DNA from: Faecalitalea cylindroides ATCC 27803
GTDB lineage: Bacteria > Bacillota_I > Bacilli_A > Erysipelotrichales > Erysipelotrichaceae
Length of the DNA: 64,000 nt
Assembly: GCF_000469305.1 (NCBI RefSeq)
Contig: NZ_KI271016.1
Span: forward strand, 1-64,000
Direction: 5' to 3'
Shown piece by piece: positions 32,587 to 41,661 of this stretch. Numbering within the stretch: the first letter of the stretch is position 1; each line of letters begins with the position of its first letter. The notes under the pieces were generated by a model. It did no database searches and was not told where the DNA came from. It was given only the letters and a program-made list of their open reading frames with translations. The position numbers were made by a program, and so were the translations under genes.

Positions 32587-34099
32587 TATTTGATAGTTCG
32601 TGCAGACGATCAGAATATGCTGATTCATCTGAAGTTTGTTTTTCGTTTTCGTTAGCATATTTTTTAACTAAAACACTTGATTTTGTGATTGGTTGTAATG
32701 TACCGGCTCCAGCAACGCATCCGCCAGGGCAAGCCATACCTTCTAATAGATATCCATCCAATCTTCCGGCTTTAGCCATCATTAGCATTGTACGGCAATT
32801 CTTTAAGCCTTCAGCATTCTGTATCTTAACATCAACTTCCGGATGTTTTTTGTTGATCAAATCTTTAACAGCTTTAGCAACACCACCGCTCACGGCAAAT
32901 CCACGTCCAGAATTTGTACCTTCTTCAAGAGGTTCTCCACCTTCAACAGCACTTAAATCGATACCTTTGGCTTCAAACATACCCATAACTTCTTCAAACG
33001 TTAATACGAAGTCGATATCGCTTCGTATGGATTTACGACTTGCTTCCAATTTCTTAGCAGCACAAGGACCAATGAAGACAACTTTTGCATCTGGATTATC
33101 TTTTTTGATCATGCGGCCAGTTAATACCATTGGTGTTAAAGCCATTGAAATATAAGATGCAAACTGAGGGAATTGTTTTTTAGCCATTACAGACCAGGCA
33201 GGACAACAACTTGTTGCCATAAATGGTTGTTTTTCAGGAACTTTATCCAAGAAGTCTTCGGCCTCTTCAATCGTACACAAGTCAGCTCCAATAGCAACTT
33301 CAACAACATCGGCAAATCCAAGTTCTTTCAATGCGTTTTTAACTTTATCTGGTGTTACAGTGGGACCGAATTGACCTACAAAAGCTGGAGCAATAGCCGC
33401 AATGACTTTATATCCTTCTTTCATGGCATAAATTGTCTGGAAAATCTGACCTTTATCAATGATTGCACCAAATGGACAGTTTACTAAACACTGACCGCAG
33501 CTTACACATTTATCGTAATCAATAACAGCTTTTCCATCTTCATCGCTGCTGATGGCATCCATACCACAACTTGCAGCACATGGTCTTTCAATTTTTGTGA
33601 TAGCTTTATAAGGACAAGCATCCATACAACGACCACATTTAATACATTTTTCCTGATCAATGAAGCTTTTTCCATCTACGATATGGATTGCATCTTTAGG
33701 ACATACTTCCGTACATTGATGAGAAAGACATCCTTGACAGGCATTTGTTACAAATACTTTTTTTTCAGGGCAGGCATTGCAGGCAAATTTTACAATGTTG
33801 ATCAGAGGATCATCATAGTATTTTTTAGCAATAGTACTTTCTTCGATACCATCTGATAAAGCCCCGTATTCTGACATTTCACGTACAGGAAGTCCCATTC
33901 CTAAACGTAATCTTTCTCCAATGATAGCTCGTTCCAGGAAAATACTATTACGATATTTTGCTTTTGTACCCGGCAAGATCTCATATGGGATCTCTTCAAT
34001 TCGTTTTGCGTAATCGGTATTGTCATCATATGCCATTTTGGCAATGGCAGCAAATACTTTACGTCTTATGTCGGTTACTGAGTTATAAATTCCTCGCAT
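32582..34099 (-). CDS. monomeric [FeFe] hydrogenase
   Basis: A 505-residue protein. A ferredoxin-like part (about 108-225) carries many Cys, including CIKCGRCMDACP and CVSCGQCLVNCP clusters. The H-cluster domain has TSCCPAW near 298 (L1), GPCAAKK near 345 (L2) and CPGGCVAGAG near 460 (L3). It would reduce protons or oxidise H2 with ferredoxin in the cytosol and is oxygen-sensitive. The motif set fits the stand-alone group often called monomeric or group B. The HydEFG maturases are not in this window. RBS is AGGAGG. Confidence 0.92.
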   Translation of the reverse strand: MRGIYNSVTDIRRKVFAAIAKMAYDDNTDYAKRIEEIPYEILPGTKAKYRNSIFLERAIIGERLRLGMGLPVREMSEYGALSDGIEESTIAKKYYDDPLINIVKFACNACPEKKVFVTNACQGCLSHQCTEVCPKDAIHIVDGKSFIDQEKCIKCGRCMDACPYKAITKIERPCAASCGMDAISSDEDGKAVIDYDKCVSCGQCLVNCPFGAIIDKGQIFQTIYAMKEGYKVIAAIAPAFVGQFGPTVTPDKVKNALKELGFADVVEVAIGADLCTIEEAEDFLDKVPEKQPFMATSCCPAWSVMAKKQFPQFASYISMALTPMVLTGRMIKKDNPDAKVVFIGPCAAKKLEASRKSIRSDIDFVLTFEEVMGMFEAKGIDLSAVEGGEPLEEGTNSGRGFAVSGGVAKAVKDLINKKHPEVDVKIQNAEGLKNCRTMLMMAKAGRLDGYLLEGMACPGGCVAGAGTLQPITKSSVLVKKYANENEKQTSDESAYSDRLHELSNS

Positions 34100-34124
34100 A
34101 TTTCCTCCTTACTCTCTCCATAAC

Positions 34125-34153
34125 ATTATAACGAACATTTCTCGTTATGGAAA
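34125..34153 (-). promoter_or_regulatory. hydrogenase promoter with palindromic operator
   Basis: On the minus strand a TATAAT lies at 34130-34125 with a weak TTTCCA at -35 (34153-34148). ATAACGA (34128-34134) and TCGTTAT (34142-34148) form an inverted repeat with seven bases between, covering the -10 and spacer. A repressor site is likely; it does not match the usual Rex box. Confidence 0.5.
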
Positions 34154-34290
34154 CAATTAAAGTTATTTTTTTCACAATGAAAGAGCCAGGTATAAAATGG
34201 GAACACTATAAATGATATCGTTTTCATGTGCAACTTAAACTTTTTTTTCTTTTTTAAAGTGTTATAATCATTCAAGGAGGATTTTTATCA

Positions 34291-34932
34291 ATGAAAAGGA
34301 TTGTATGGGATTGGAATGGGACCTTATTAAATGATGTAAATCTTTGTTTTGAATGCATCAATCGTCTATTGGTTTCAAAAAATCTGGATCCTTTAATAGA
34401 TTTAGCTGCTTATCGTGATATATTTGAATTTCCAATTCAAAATTATTATCAAAAAGCTGGATTTAATTTTGATAAGACTCCGTATGAAGTTTTGGCTGGT
34501 GAATACATGAAAGATTACCAGGAAAAAAGTTATGATTGTCAGCTTTTTGAAGATGTTTATGAAACACTGAGAAAAGCTCATTTTTTTGGTTTTCCCCAAT
34601 GTATCCTTTCTGCCAGTAGAAAAGATTATCTTTTAAAACAAATAGAAAAATTCGACATTTTAGATTATGTAGATTCTGTTCATGGAATCGAAAACATCTA
34701 TGCTTCCAGCAAGAAAGAGCTGGCAAGAAAATATGTTGAGAGTTGTTCTTTAGAAGATGAGATTTGGTTTGTTGGCGACAGCATTCATGACTATGAAGTT
34801 GCTAATACACTTAAAGCAAATTGTATCCTGGTTACAACAGGCCATCAGTCAAGACAAAAATTAGAAAGAGTTGATGCCATTATCGCAGACAGTTTATTAG
34901 AAAGTTTAGAAATCATTTATGAAACAAATTGA
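34291..34932 (+). CDS. HAD-superfamily hydrolase
   Basis: A 213-residue HAD enzyme with motif I WDWNGTLLND at 6-15, motif II LSAS near 106 and motifs III/IV ending in WFVGDSIHDYEVA near 157. Asp-Trp-Asn-Gly replaces the usual Asp-x-Asp-Gly order but keeps the two catalytic Asp. The substrate is unknown. RBS is AAGGAGG and TATAAT lies about 30 bases upstream. It overlaps the next gene by 14 bases. Confidence 0.82.
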   Translation: MKRIVWDWNGTLLNDVNLCFECINRLLVSKNLDPLIDLAAYRDIFEFPIQNYYQKAGFNFDKTPYEVLAGEYMKDYQEKSYDCQLFEDVYETLRKAHFFGFPQCILSASRKDYLLKQIEKFDILDYVDSVHGIENIYASSKKELARKYVESCSLEDEIWFVGDSIHDYEVANTLKANCILVTTGHQSRQKLERVDAIIADSLLESLEIIYETN

Positions 34933-35803
34933 AATCTTACAAGATGATGCAAATCAAAGACTGGATAAGTTTTTATTGAAAATGTTTCCTGATCTTTCAC
35001 GATCTTTGATGTATAAAGCAATACGTAACAAAAAGATAAAAGTAAATCGAAAACGTTGTACATATGATCAGATCTTGAATAAAGGAGATATTGTGCTTTT
35101 GTTTTTGCCTCCTCAGTTTTTGAATGAGAAACAAAGGGAATCTAATTTCATTTCAAATCAACTTGATGTTATTTATGAAGATGAGAATATATTGATTGTT
35201 AATAAGCCAGTGGGATTGCTATCGCAAAGCGATACTTCTCAAACACAAGATACACTTGTATCTAGAATTCAGGGTTATCTATATGAGAAGAATGAATACG
35301 ATCCAAATAATGCACACAGCTTTGCACCAGGCATTTGCAATCGATTAGATCGTAATACACGAGGACTTGTCATAGCAGCTAAAAATGCCAATGCATCAAG
35401 GATTATAAATGAAGCAATAGCACAAAGAAGAATACACAAGTACTATAAAGCATATGTATCTGGACATCTAGAAGATAAAAATTTTGTCATAAAAAAATAT
35501 ATGTATAAAAATAAGACTAAAGCTCTTGTTTCCGATTATCCTAAAGATGGATATAAGATTGCTTATATGGAAGGAAACGTCTTGATGCAGGATAAAATGA
35601 ATACCTGGGTAGAAATTGAGCTTCACACAGGAAGGTTTCATCAAATTAGAGCGTTGATGTCGAGTATTTCACACCCTCTGGTCGGGGATAAGAAATACGG
35701 TTATAAAGGAAAAAATATGAATATTCAGCTGATTGCGTATAAGTTGCGCTTTGATCAGCTAGATCTTTCATTACCAATCCATGAATTTGTAATAAAAGAT
35801 TAA
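34919..35803 (+). CDS. RluA-family pseudouridine synthase with S4 domain
   Basis: A 294-residue protein. An S4 RNA-binding domain fills about 8-60 (RLDKFLLKMFPDLSRSLMY), then the catalytic RluA domain with NRLDRNTRGLVIAAK near 141 (catalytic Asp in RLDRNT) and HTGRFHQIRALM near 237. It converts specific uridines in rRNA (RluC/D type) to pseudouridine. It is translationally linked to the preceding HAD gene. Confidence 0.88.
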   Translation: MKQIEILQDDANQRLDKFLLKMFPDLSRSLMYKAIRNKKIKVNRKRCTYDQILNKGDIVLLFLPPQFLNEKQRESNFISNQLDVIYEDENILIVNKPVGLLSQSDTSQTQDTLVSRIQGYLYEKNEYDPNNAHSFAPGICNRLDRNTRGLVIAAKNANASRIINEAIAQRRIHKYYKAYVSGHLEDKNFVIKKYMYKNKTKALVSDYPKDGYKIAYMEGNVLMQDKMNTWVEIELHTGRFHQIRALMSSISHPLVGDKKYGYKGKNMNIQLIAYKLRFDQLDLSLPIHEFVIKD

Positions 35804-35819
35804 ATTAGGAGGAGCCATC

Positions 35820-37007
35820 ATGGAAAGTTATCGCTATTTATTGGATATAGCTTTGATTCTATTATCAACTAAACTTTTTGGATTATTTTCTAAAAAACTT
35901 CGAATGCCTAGTGTGGTGGGGGCATTGATTGCCGGAATTGTTCTAGGTCCTGCTTTTTTAAATATCGTTGGGCCAAGCGATTTGATCAATTCTCTATCAG
36001 AAATAGGTGTTATCGTATTGATGTTTGCCGCAGGTTTGGAGACAAGCGTGAGCGATCTAAAAAAAGCTGGATTAAAAGCTTTTATTATTGCGGTATTAGG
36101 AGTATTGGTTCCATTAGGAATGGGATATGTTGTAGCATCATTCTATAATGTTGGACCAGAGGCATGGTTGCATAATTTGTTCTTAGGTGTCATTTTAACG
36201 GCTACAAGTGTAGGTATTACTGTAGAAACGTTAAAAGAAATGGGCTGTATGAGTACAGATAGTGGAAATACAATTCTTGCAGCAGCTGTTATTGATGATG
36301 TATTAGGTATTGTTGCCTTAACTTTGGTAACAGGGATGGCTGATAGTTCAGTAGATATTACAATGGTATTATTAAAGATACTTGCATTCTTTGTGTTCTC
36401 GGTTGTTGCTGGAGTTATTCTTCATAAAGCTTTTGCATGGTGGTTTAATCACGATTCACGTGGTGGTCTGCAACGTTATTCAATCGTTTCATTCTCATTT
36501 GCTTTGTTAATGGCTTATGCTTCTGAAGCATTCTTTGGTGTTGCTGATATCACAGGTAGTTTTGTTGCCGGATTGATTATTTCTGGAACAAGCCAATGTG
36601 CTTATGTAGAGAAACGTATTGGAACTTTATCATATATGTTGATCACACCAATTTTCTTTGCGAACATCGGATTAAAACTTTCACCAGTTCATTTAACTTC
36701 CAGTTTATTGATTCTAGTTGTGGTTTTATGTATTGTTGCAGTAGTATCAAAGATCATAGGTTGTGGCTTAGGTGCTCTAATATGTAAGTATTCACCAAAA
36801 CAATGTATTCGAATTGGCTGTGGAATGGTTTCTCGTGGTGAAGTAGCCTTGATTGTCGCCGATAAAGGTATGGCCTTAGGATTATTACCTGAATTATTTG
36901 TGACGCCAGTTTTATTATGTGTTGTATTTACGACAGTTGTAACACCAATATTATTAAAACTTGTTTATAAAAAAGAAGAAAATGATCCTGATTTCGTAAA
37001 TGCATAA
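35820..37007 (+). CDS. CPA2-family cation:proton antiporter
   Basis: A 395-residue membrane protein with about 12 helices. LRMPSVVGALIAGIVLGPA near 29 and a conserved acidic pair in AAAVIDDVLGIVAL near 154-167 fit the Na+/H+ exchanger/KefB-type family. It exchanges Na+ or K+ for protons across the cell membrane. No TrkA-N regulatory domain is attached. RBS is TAGGAGGAG. It ends in a perfect palindromic terminator. Confidence 0.87.
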   Translation: MESYRYLLDIALILLSTKLFGLFSKKLRMPSVVGALIAGIVLGPAFLNIVGPSDLINSLSEIGVIVLMFAAGLETSVSDLKKAGLKAFIIAVLGVLVPLGMGYVVASFYNVGPEAWLHNLFLGVILTATSVGITVETLKEMGCMSTDSGNTILAAAVIDDVLGIVALTLVTGMADSSVDITMVLLKILAFFVFSVVAGVILHKAFAWWFNHDSRGGLQRYSIVSFSFALLMAYASEAFFGVADITGSFVAGLIISGTSQCAYVEKRIGTLSYMLITPIFFANIGLKLSPVHLTSSLLILVVVLCIVAVVSKIIGCGLGALICKYSPKQCIRIGCGMVSRGEVALIVADKGMALGLLPELFVTPVLLCVVFTTVVTPILLKLVYKKEENDPDFVNA

Positions 37008-37030
37008 TTTGTCATGTATTTGTCACTTTT

Positions 37031-37064
37031 GATCTTCATACTATATAGTATGAAGATCTTTTTT
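37031..37064 (+). terminator. antiporter terminator overlapping next start
   Basis: GATCTTCATACT (37031-37042) and AGTATGAAGATC (37047-37058) form a perfect 12-pair stem around ATAT, followed by six T. The ATG at 37050, the likely start of the next gene, lies in the 3' arm. Confidence 0.85.
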
Positions 37065-37610
37065 ATTATTTTATGTATCGTTCTTCTTTGGATATACTTA
37101 GTTTACTTTCTTGAGAAACGATATATGGGATTTGGAACAATTCTATTTATATTTTTAAGTATGGTAACATTATATTATGGATCCAATAAGGACTTTTATC
37201 GACTTATATTGTTTCAACTATATCTGTGTTGTTTAGGATTGCAAGACTATAAAACTTACTATATTTCTAAGATATGGGGTGTATTCAGTTTGATCCTGAC
37301 TGTATGTTTTTTCGATTCAATACATTTATCTGGCATATTATTTAGCTTTATTGCCTCTTTAATGTATTTTTGTAAGCAGGATTGGATAGGAAGTGCTGAT
37401 ATAGGGATCCTATTTGTGCTTGGCTTGATTCTTGGTTTTGAAAGAATGTTTATATGTGTATTCATTGCGATTTTTATAGGCTTGTTATTTTATGTTTGCT
37501 CAAATAAAAAATTAATTCCATTTATTACTTGTTTATGCTTTGGCGCTTATATATCTATATTAAAAGGTTTTACTATATGGTATATGTTTTATGGTATACT
37601 AGCGTTATGA
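37050..37610 (+). CDS. A24-like prepilin peptidase family membrane protein
   Basis: A 186-residue hydrophobic protein with about six helices. LGLQDYKTYYIS near 62 and WIGSADIGILFVLGLILG near 111 place two Asp residues as in type IV prepilin peptidases (A24), although the usual GxGD is GSAD. A late LIPFITCLCFGAYIS matches the family's end. The N-terminal methylase domain is absent, as in short archaeal or TadV-like forms. Start is uncertain: 37014 and 37050 are both ATG without an RBS. No pilin genes are nearby. Its stop overlaps the next start (ATGA). Confidence 0.6.
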   Translation: MKIFFIILCIVLLWIYLVYFLEKRYMGFGTILFIFLSMVTLYYGSNKDFYRLILFQLYLCCLGLQDYKTYYISKIWGVFSLILTVCFFDSIHLSGILFSFIASLMYFCKQDWIGSADIGILFVLGLILGFERMFICVFIAIFIGLLFYVCSNKKLIPFITCLCFGAYISILKGFTIWYMFYGILAL

Positions 37611-38878
37611 AAAATGGTTTAGTATTAGGTGGTGGAGGAGCAAAGGGTTGTTATGAGGTTGGTTCTTTACAGGCATTTGAAGAATGCAATATAAAGTTTG
37701 ATTGTGTAGCAGGAACCAGTATAGGGGCTATTATTGGTGCTATTTATACTCAGCAAACAATAGATGAAGTTGTAGATTTTGTGTATGCCATATCTCCCGG
37801 ACAAATTGTGAAAGATCTTTTTGAGTTTCCTGATAATTTTAATGATGTTTTAGAAAACAAAGAACAGATCAAAACATTTCTCGAACATTTTATTAAAGAA
37901 AAATCAAATGATATTTCACCATTGGTCCATTCTTTTGAAAAGATGTTTGATTATGACCGATTTATCCATTCCAATATCGAATATGCGTGTATGACGTATA
38001 ATGTATCAAAAATGCAAGCACAACCTTTTTATAAAGAAGACATATCACGTGAACAGGCAGTCTCTATCATTATGGCGAGTGCATCTTGTTTTCCAGCATT
38101 TCCAATGATGGATATAGATGGACAAAAATATATTGATGGTGGCTATGCTGATAATGTGCCGATTTCTTTGATTAAAGAAATGAATGCAGATAAGATCATT
38201 GTCATAGATGTGCATGGACCGGGACGAAATAATACGATAAATCAAAATGAAATTTCACTTTATATTGAACCCATACTACCGTTAACTAATTTTTTAGATT
38301 TTAGAACGGAACAGGGGATTCGTTCACTTCGATTAGGTTATTTAGAAACAATGAAATACCTCAATGAATTTAGCGGATATGTTTATACATTTAATCGTGG
38401 TTCCTGGCCGGATATTTATCGCTTTGAACAATACGCAAAAATGGTATTCAAAAATCATGGTATTCTCTTCGAAGATGAGTTTTTCTATAAAGCTATTAGT
38501 TCTGTATTAGGATATAGACCAAAAAAATTAATAAATTCATACTTTGAAATGTACCAATTTGGAATGTTGTTGGAAGCTTTAGCTTTGTGTTCAGGAACGG
38601 ATGCAGTCAATCTTTATGATTGGAAAGACTTTATAAAAGAAGTATTACAGAGACTTCGCACGATACAGCCTATACAGCGGCCAATAAGTTTTATGGATGC
38701 GATAAAAATATTAAAAAATGCCCATAAAGAAGATATTGTTGTCTACTTCTATGGGCTGTTAAAAGGAAATGGATATAGACTTCCAATTACCTATGAACCA
38801 TTAAAATCTATTTTTGATGTGTCTTATGCAATGGCATCTTTATGGTGCTTGTTAGATCAATATGTGAGAATGGTTTAA
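37607..38878 (+). CDS. patatin-like phospholipase
   Basis: A 423-residue protein. The oxyanion loop GGGGAKG is at 8-14, the nucleophile Ser38 is in GTSIG and the catalytic Asp is in DGGYADN near 178, the Ser-Asp dyad of patatins. It should cleave acyl chains from membrane or other lipids. The C-terminal 200 residues are helical and unassigned. The start ATG overlaps the previous stop (ATGA); there is no RBS, but an extended -10 (TGGTATACT) lies six bases upstream. The last 71 bases overlap the convergent rluA-type gene. Confidence 0.85.
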   Translation: MKNGLVLGGGGAKGCYEVGSLQAFEECNIKFDCVAGTSIGAIIGAIYTQQTIDEVVDFVYAISPGQIVKDLFEFPDNFNDVLENKEQIKTFLEHFIKEKSNDISPLVHSFEKMFDYDRFIHSNIEYACMTYNVSKMQAQPFYKEDISREQAVSIIMASASCFPAFPMMDIDGQKYIDGGYADNVPISLIKEMNADKIIVIDVHGPGRNNTINQNEISLYIEPILPLTNFLDFRTEQGIRSLRLGYLETMKYLNEFSGYVYTFNRGSWPDIYRFEQYAKMVFKNHGILFEDEFFYKAISSVLGYRPKKLINSYFEMYQFGMLLEALALCSGTDAVNLYDWKDFIKEVLQRLRTIQPIQRPISFMDAIKILKNAHKEDIVVYFYGLLKGNGYRLPITYEPLKSIFDVSYAMASLWCLLDQYVRMV

Positions 38879-39722
38879 AACGCGGATCTATTGGGGCTTG
38901 TATGTGAATAAATCTATTCTCTAAAGGGTGATAAAAATCGATTGCATAGCTTTCTAATAAGAGCTTTCGATTATCTAAGATATGTCCGTATAATGGATCA
39001 TTAACGATAGGGTACCCTATGTATTTTAGATGTGTGCGTATCTGATGTTTTCGTCCTGTCTTAATACCAATGCTTAATAGTGAATAGTGATCTTTCGTTG
39101 TTACTTTATATATATCTGTGATGGCTGTTTTTCCTTTGTTGGAGACAATCATCTTTTTTGCATCGTGCCGATCTCTTGAGATTGGCTTTTCTATATGTTT
39201 ATGTCGATATGGAAAAGTTCCTTGTACAACACCTAAATATTGTTTTTTTATGATATGTTCCTGGATTTGATGATCAAAAAAACTGTGAAAGAAAGGATGT
39301 TTGACAAAGAAAACAAGACCACTTGTCTCTTTATCAATTCGATGAATAGGGTAAGCGAAAAACTTGTAATTATTACAAAGAGTATAAAAATTTACTCGTG
39401 AACAAAGTGTATCAGGACTTGTACCATCATCGTGAATTAATAAATTTGTTGGCTTGTTGACAATAAGGCATATATCGTCTTCATATACAATTTCTATGCC
39501 ATGAGGACTTGTCTGGATGTGTTCGTTTTTTCGTCTTGTCGTGATCGTATATGTTTTATTGGCGTACAGTATAGTATCGGCATTGATGTTAAATAGTTTT
39601 TGGCGATTTTTAGAAATGTAGAATACCTCATAAAATTGCTGTATTTCCATATCCTGTTTTAAGACCACATATACTAAATTGTTGTTGCAGCGAATTGTTT
39701 TTATTTTGTTGAGCATATTCAT
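38808..39722 (-). CDS. RluA-family pseudouridine synthase (second)
   Basis: A 304-residue RluA-type enzyme. HRIDKETSGLVFFVK near 122 contains the catalytic Asp, IVNKPTNLLIHDDG lies near 85 and GIKTGRKHQIRTHL near 223. The N-terminal 70 residues replace an S4 domain and are divergent. It modifies uridines in rRNA or tRNA. There is no RBS; a promoter (TTGACA, 16, GATAAT) ends six bases before the ATG, so the mRNA may be leaderless. The 3' end overlaps the patatin gene on the other strand. Confidence 0.85.
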   Translation of the reverse strand: MNMLNKIKTIRCNNNLVYVVLKQDMEIQQFYEVFYISKNRQKLFNINADTILYANKTYTITTRRKNEHIQTSPHGIEIVYEDDICLIVNKPTNLLIHDDGTSPDTLCSRVNFYTLCNNYKFFAYPIHRIDKETSGLVFFVKHPFFHSFFDHQIQEHIIKKQYLGVVQGTFPYRHKHIEKPISRDRHDAKKMIVSNKGKTAITDIYKVTTKDHYSLLSIGIKTGRKHQIRTHLKYIGYPIVNDPLYGHILDNRKLLLESYAIDFYHPLENRFIHIQAPIDPRFKPFSHIDLTSTIKMPLHKTHQK

Positions 39723-39756
39723 AGACTAATTATCTCGAACATTGATATAATGTCAA
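39720..39756. promoter_or_regulatory. overlapping divergent promoters of rluA-type gene and dfx
   Basis: Leftward: TTGACA (39756-39751), 16 bases, GATAAT (39734-39729), then six bases to ATG. Rightward: TATAAT (39746-39751) with a poor -35 (TAGACT at 39722-39727, 18-base spacer). The rightward -10 and the leftward -35 share a base, so polymerase can bind only one way at a time. Confidence 0.55.
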
Positions 39757-39776
39757 TATAAAGAGGAGGTTCTATT

Positions 39777-40169
39777 ATGAATATTTATAAGTGTGATGTA
39801 TGCAAGACTGTATATGAAGTGATTGATCCAGTTGATGCACAAAGAGAAATTGTTTGCTGTGGAAAACCAGCTCGTTTATTAAAAGCAGGAGACACAGATG
39901 CAGCTACTGAAAAACATGTTCCAGTAGTAAGCGTTGAAGGAGATAAGCTAATTATTAATGTTGGTAGTGTAGATCATCCGATGACACCAGAGCATTGGAT
40001 CACATCAATTTGGGCAGAATTTGCCGATGGAAGTATCGAAAGATCTGGATTAACGCCAAATAATAAACCACATACTGAATTTGATCTAAAGGGTCGCACT
40101 GGTGAAGTTACTGTTTATGAATACTGTAACTTACATGGTTTGTGGAAGACTACTATTACAATTGAATAA
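39777..40169 (+). CDS. dfx: desulfoferrodoxin, superoxide reductase
   Basis: A 130-residue two-domain protein. The N-terminal desulforedoxin site has Cys6, Cys9, Cys27 and Cys28. The catalytic iron is held by His47, His67, His73, Cys117 and His120 (KHVPVV, DHPMTPEHWI, CNLHGLW). It reduces superoxide to peroxide without making O2, a defence of anaerobes, and complements FprA. RBS is AGAGGAGG. It has its own promoter and terminator. Confidence 0.95.
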   Translation: MNIYKCDVCKTVYEVIDPVDAQREIVCCGKPARLLKAGDTDAATEKHVPVVSVEGDKLIINVGSVDHPMTPEHWITSIWAEFADGSIERSGLTPNNKPHTEFDLKGRTGEVTVYEYCNLHGLWKTTITIE

Positions 40170-40175
40170 TCAATG

Positions 40176-40207
40176 ATCTTTACAGCTTTGCTGTAAAGAT
40201 TTTTTTA
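40176..40207 (+). terminator. dfx terminator
   Basis: ATCTTTACAG (40176-40185) and CTGTAAAGAT (40191-40200) pair, followed by six T. Confidence 0.85.
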
Positions 40208-40238
40208 TGATATATAATATATAACAAGGGAAATTAGG

Positions 40239-41393
40239 ATGAAGAAATATATTATATTGATTTTAGCGGCTGTCGGTGTTGGAGCGATAGTTGGAACTAT
40301 CGAGTCTTTCTTTAAAATTTTGGTAAATCAGGCAAACTGGTACAGAGCTCAATTTATGCCCTATATCTTTTTATTGATTCCATTTGCAGGTATCTTGATT
40401 TTATTGGCTCAATCACAATTAAAAGAGAAGAACGGAATGGATGTTGTTTTCAAAGCCGAGAAGAATGAAAACAGTTCTTTATCATTGAAGAATGCTTGTT
40501 TCGTGCTTGTATCTTGTTTAATATCTCATTTTTGTGGTGTTAGTACTGGTAGAGCTGGAGTATCTATGCAAATGGGGGCTGCGATTTCAAAACATTTTTG
40601 TAATCGGATGAATGTTATTGAATATGTCATACCGATGGGAGTGGCTGCCGCTTTTTCAGGTCTCTTTTGTTGTCCAATCACTTCTACAGTTTTTGCCTGC
40701 GAAGTCTTTAATACAAAAAAATTCCAATATAAAGCAATCATACCTTGTTTGATATCTTCGTCTACGGCAACCCTTTGTGCAGCACTATTTGGTTTTCATC
40801 GAGTTTCCTATGTCTTTCAATATAGTTTTGCTGTAGAAATAAAGAATATTATAAAGCTGCTAATTTTAATTCTGTGTCTGACTTTAATTGGCAAAGCGTT
40901 TGCATTTAGTTTAAACAGTTTAAAAAAATTTATAAATGAAAAGTTACCCAATAACAAGTATCGTATTATTATTATATTGAGTCTAATGATAATGATGTTT
41001 ATGATCTTTACACAAGGTCGATATTCAGGATCAGGTGAAAATTTAATAGAGGAAGTATTTATAAACGGAAATGTTCTTAAAAGTGACATTTTATTTAAAT
41101 TTATATTAACACTTTTAAGTGCTGCTGCAGGTTTTTATGGTGGAGAAGTAACTCCTTTATTTTCAATTGGAGCTTTAAGTGGATATATGCTTGGACATAT
41201 ATTAGGCTTTCCAGTTTTCTTTTGTTCTGCATTAGGGTATGGAATTGTGTTTATGAGCGCAACTAATGTATATTTAACTGGAATGGTATTGATCTTAGAA
41301 GTATTCGGGCTTGATTTTTTATTACCTTGTTTGATTATTGGGATTATAGGTTATTTATCAAATTGCACTGTTTCAATATATCCATCGCGATAA
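40239..41393 (+). CDS. ClC-family chloride channel/transporter
   Basis: A 384-residue protein with ten or more membrane helices. GVSTGRAGVSMQMGA near 104 corresponds to the GREGP signature of ClC proteins (the Glu-Gly-Pro is Ala-Gly-Val here), and YGGEVTPLFSIGA near 305 matches the second conserved loop. The missing gating Glu suggests a channel-like or fluoride-type rather than a classical H+/Cl- exchanger; this is inference. There is no C-terminal CBS domain. Confidence 0.8.
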   Translation: MKKYIILILAAVGVGAIVGTIESFFKILVNQANWYRAQFMPYIFLLIPFAGILILLAQSQLKEKNGMDVVFKAEKNENSSLSLKNACFVLVSCLISHFCGVSTGRAGVSMQMGAAISKHFCNRMNVIEYVIPMGVAAAFSGLFCCPITSTVFACEVFNTKKFQYKAIIPCLISSSTATLCAALFGFHRVSYVFQYSFAVEIKNIIKLLILILCLTLIGKAFAFSLNSLKKFINEKLPNNKYRIIIILSLMIMMFMIFTQGRYSGSGENLIEEVFINGNVLKSDILFKFILTLLSAAAGFYGGEVTPLFSIGALSGYMLGHILGFPVFFCSALGYGIVFMSATNVYLTGMVLILEVFGLDFLLPCLIIGIIGYLSNCTVSIYPSR

Positions 41394-41509
41394 AAAAAGA
41401 AGATGTCTAGATATTATTAATACTTATTTTAGAGAATGTTTTTATTTAACAAATTATGTTAAATTAACATAAATAATAGATTAAATATGTGAAAAAATGT
41501 GTAAATTTG

Positions 41510-41570
41510 TTGATTGAATCAACTAATAATGCTATACTTCAATTAGTTATCAGGAATTTAAGCGTTTACA
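41510..41570 (+). promoter_or_regulatory. manXYZ promoter, palindrome and cre-like box
   Basis: TTGATT (41510-41515), 17 bases, TATACT (41533-41538). The -35 lies in a perfect palindrome TTGATTGAATCAA (41510-41522). TTTAAGCGTTTACA (41557-41570), downstream of the start site, matches cre at 13 of 14 positions and could block elongation with CcpA. No sigma-54 box was seen. Confidence 0.6.
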
Positions 41571-41661
41571 ATAATCTCATATAATAATATTTATGTAGTT
41601 TTTGTTGGCTTTTTTTCTTGATTCTTCTACGCTATAAGCGAAAAAGAAAGGACGAAAAAAG

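Noticed and set aside
41394-41661. Sigma-54/LevR-type promoter for manXYZ
   Set aside because: No TGGCAC-N5-TTGC box is visible, while a sigma-A promoter with 17-base spacing is present.
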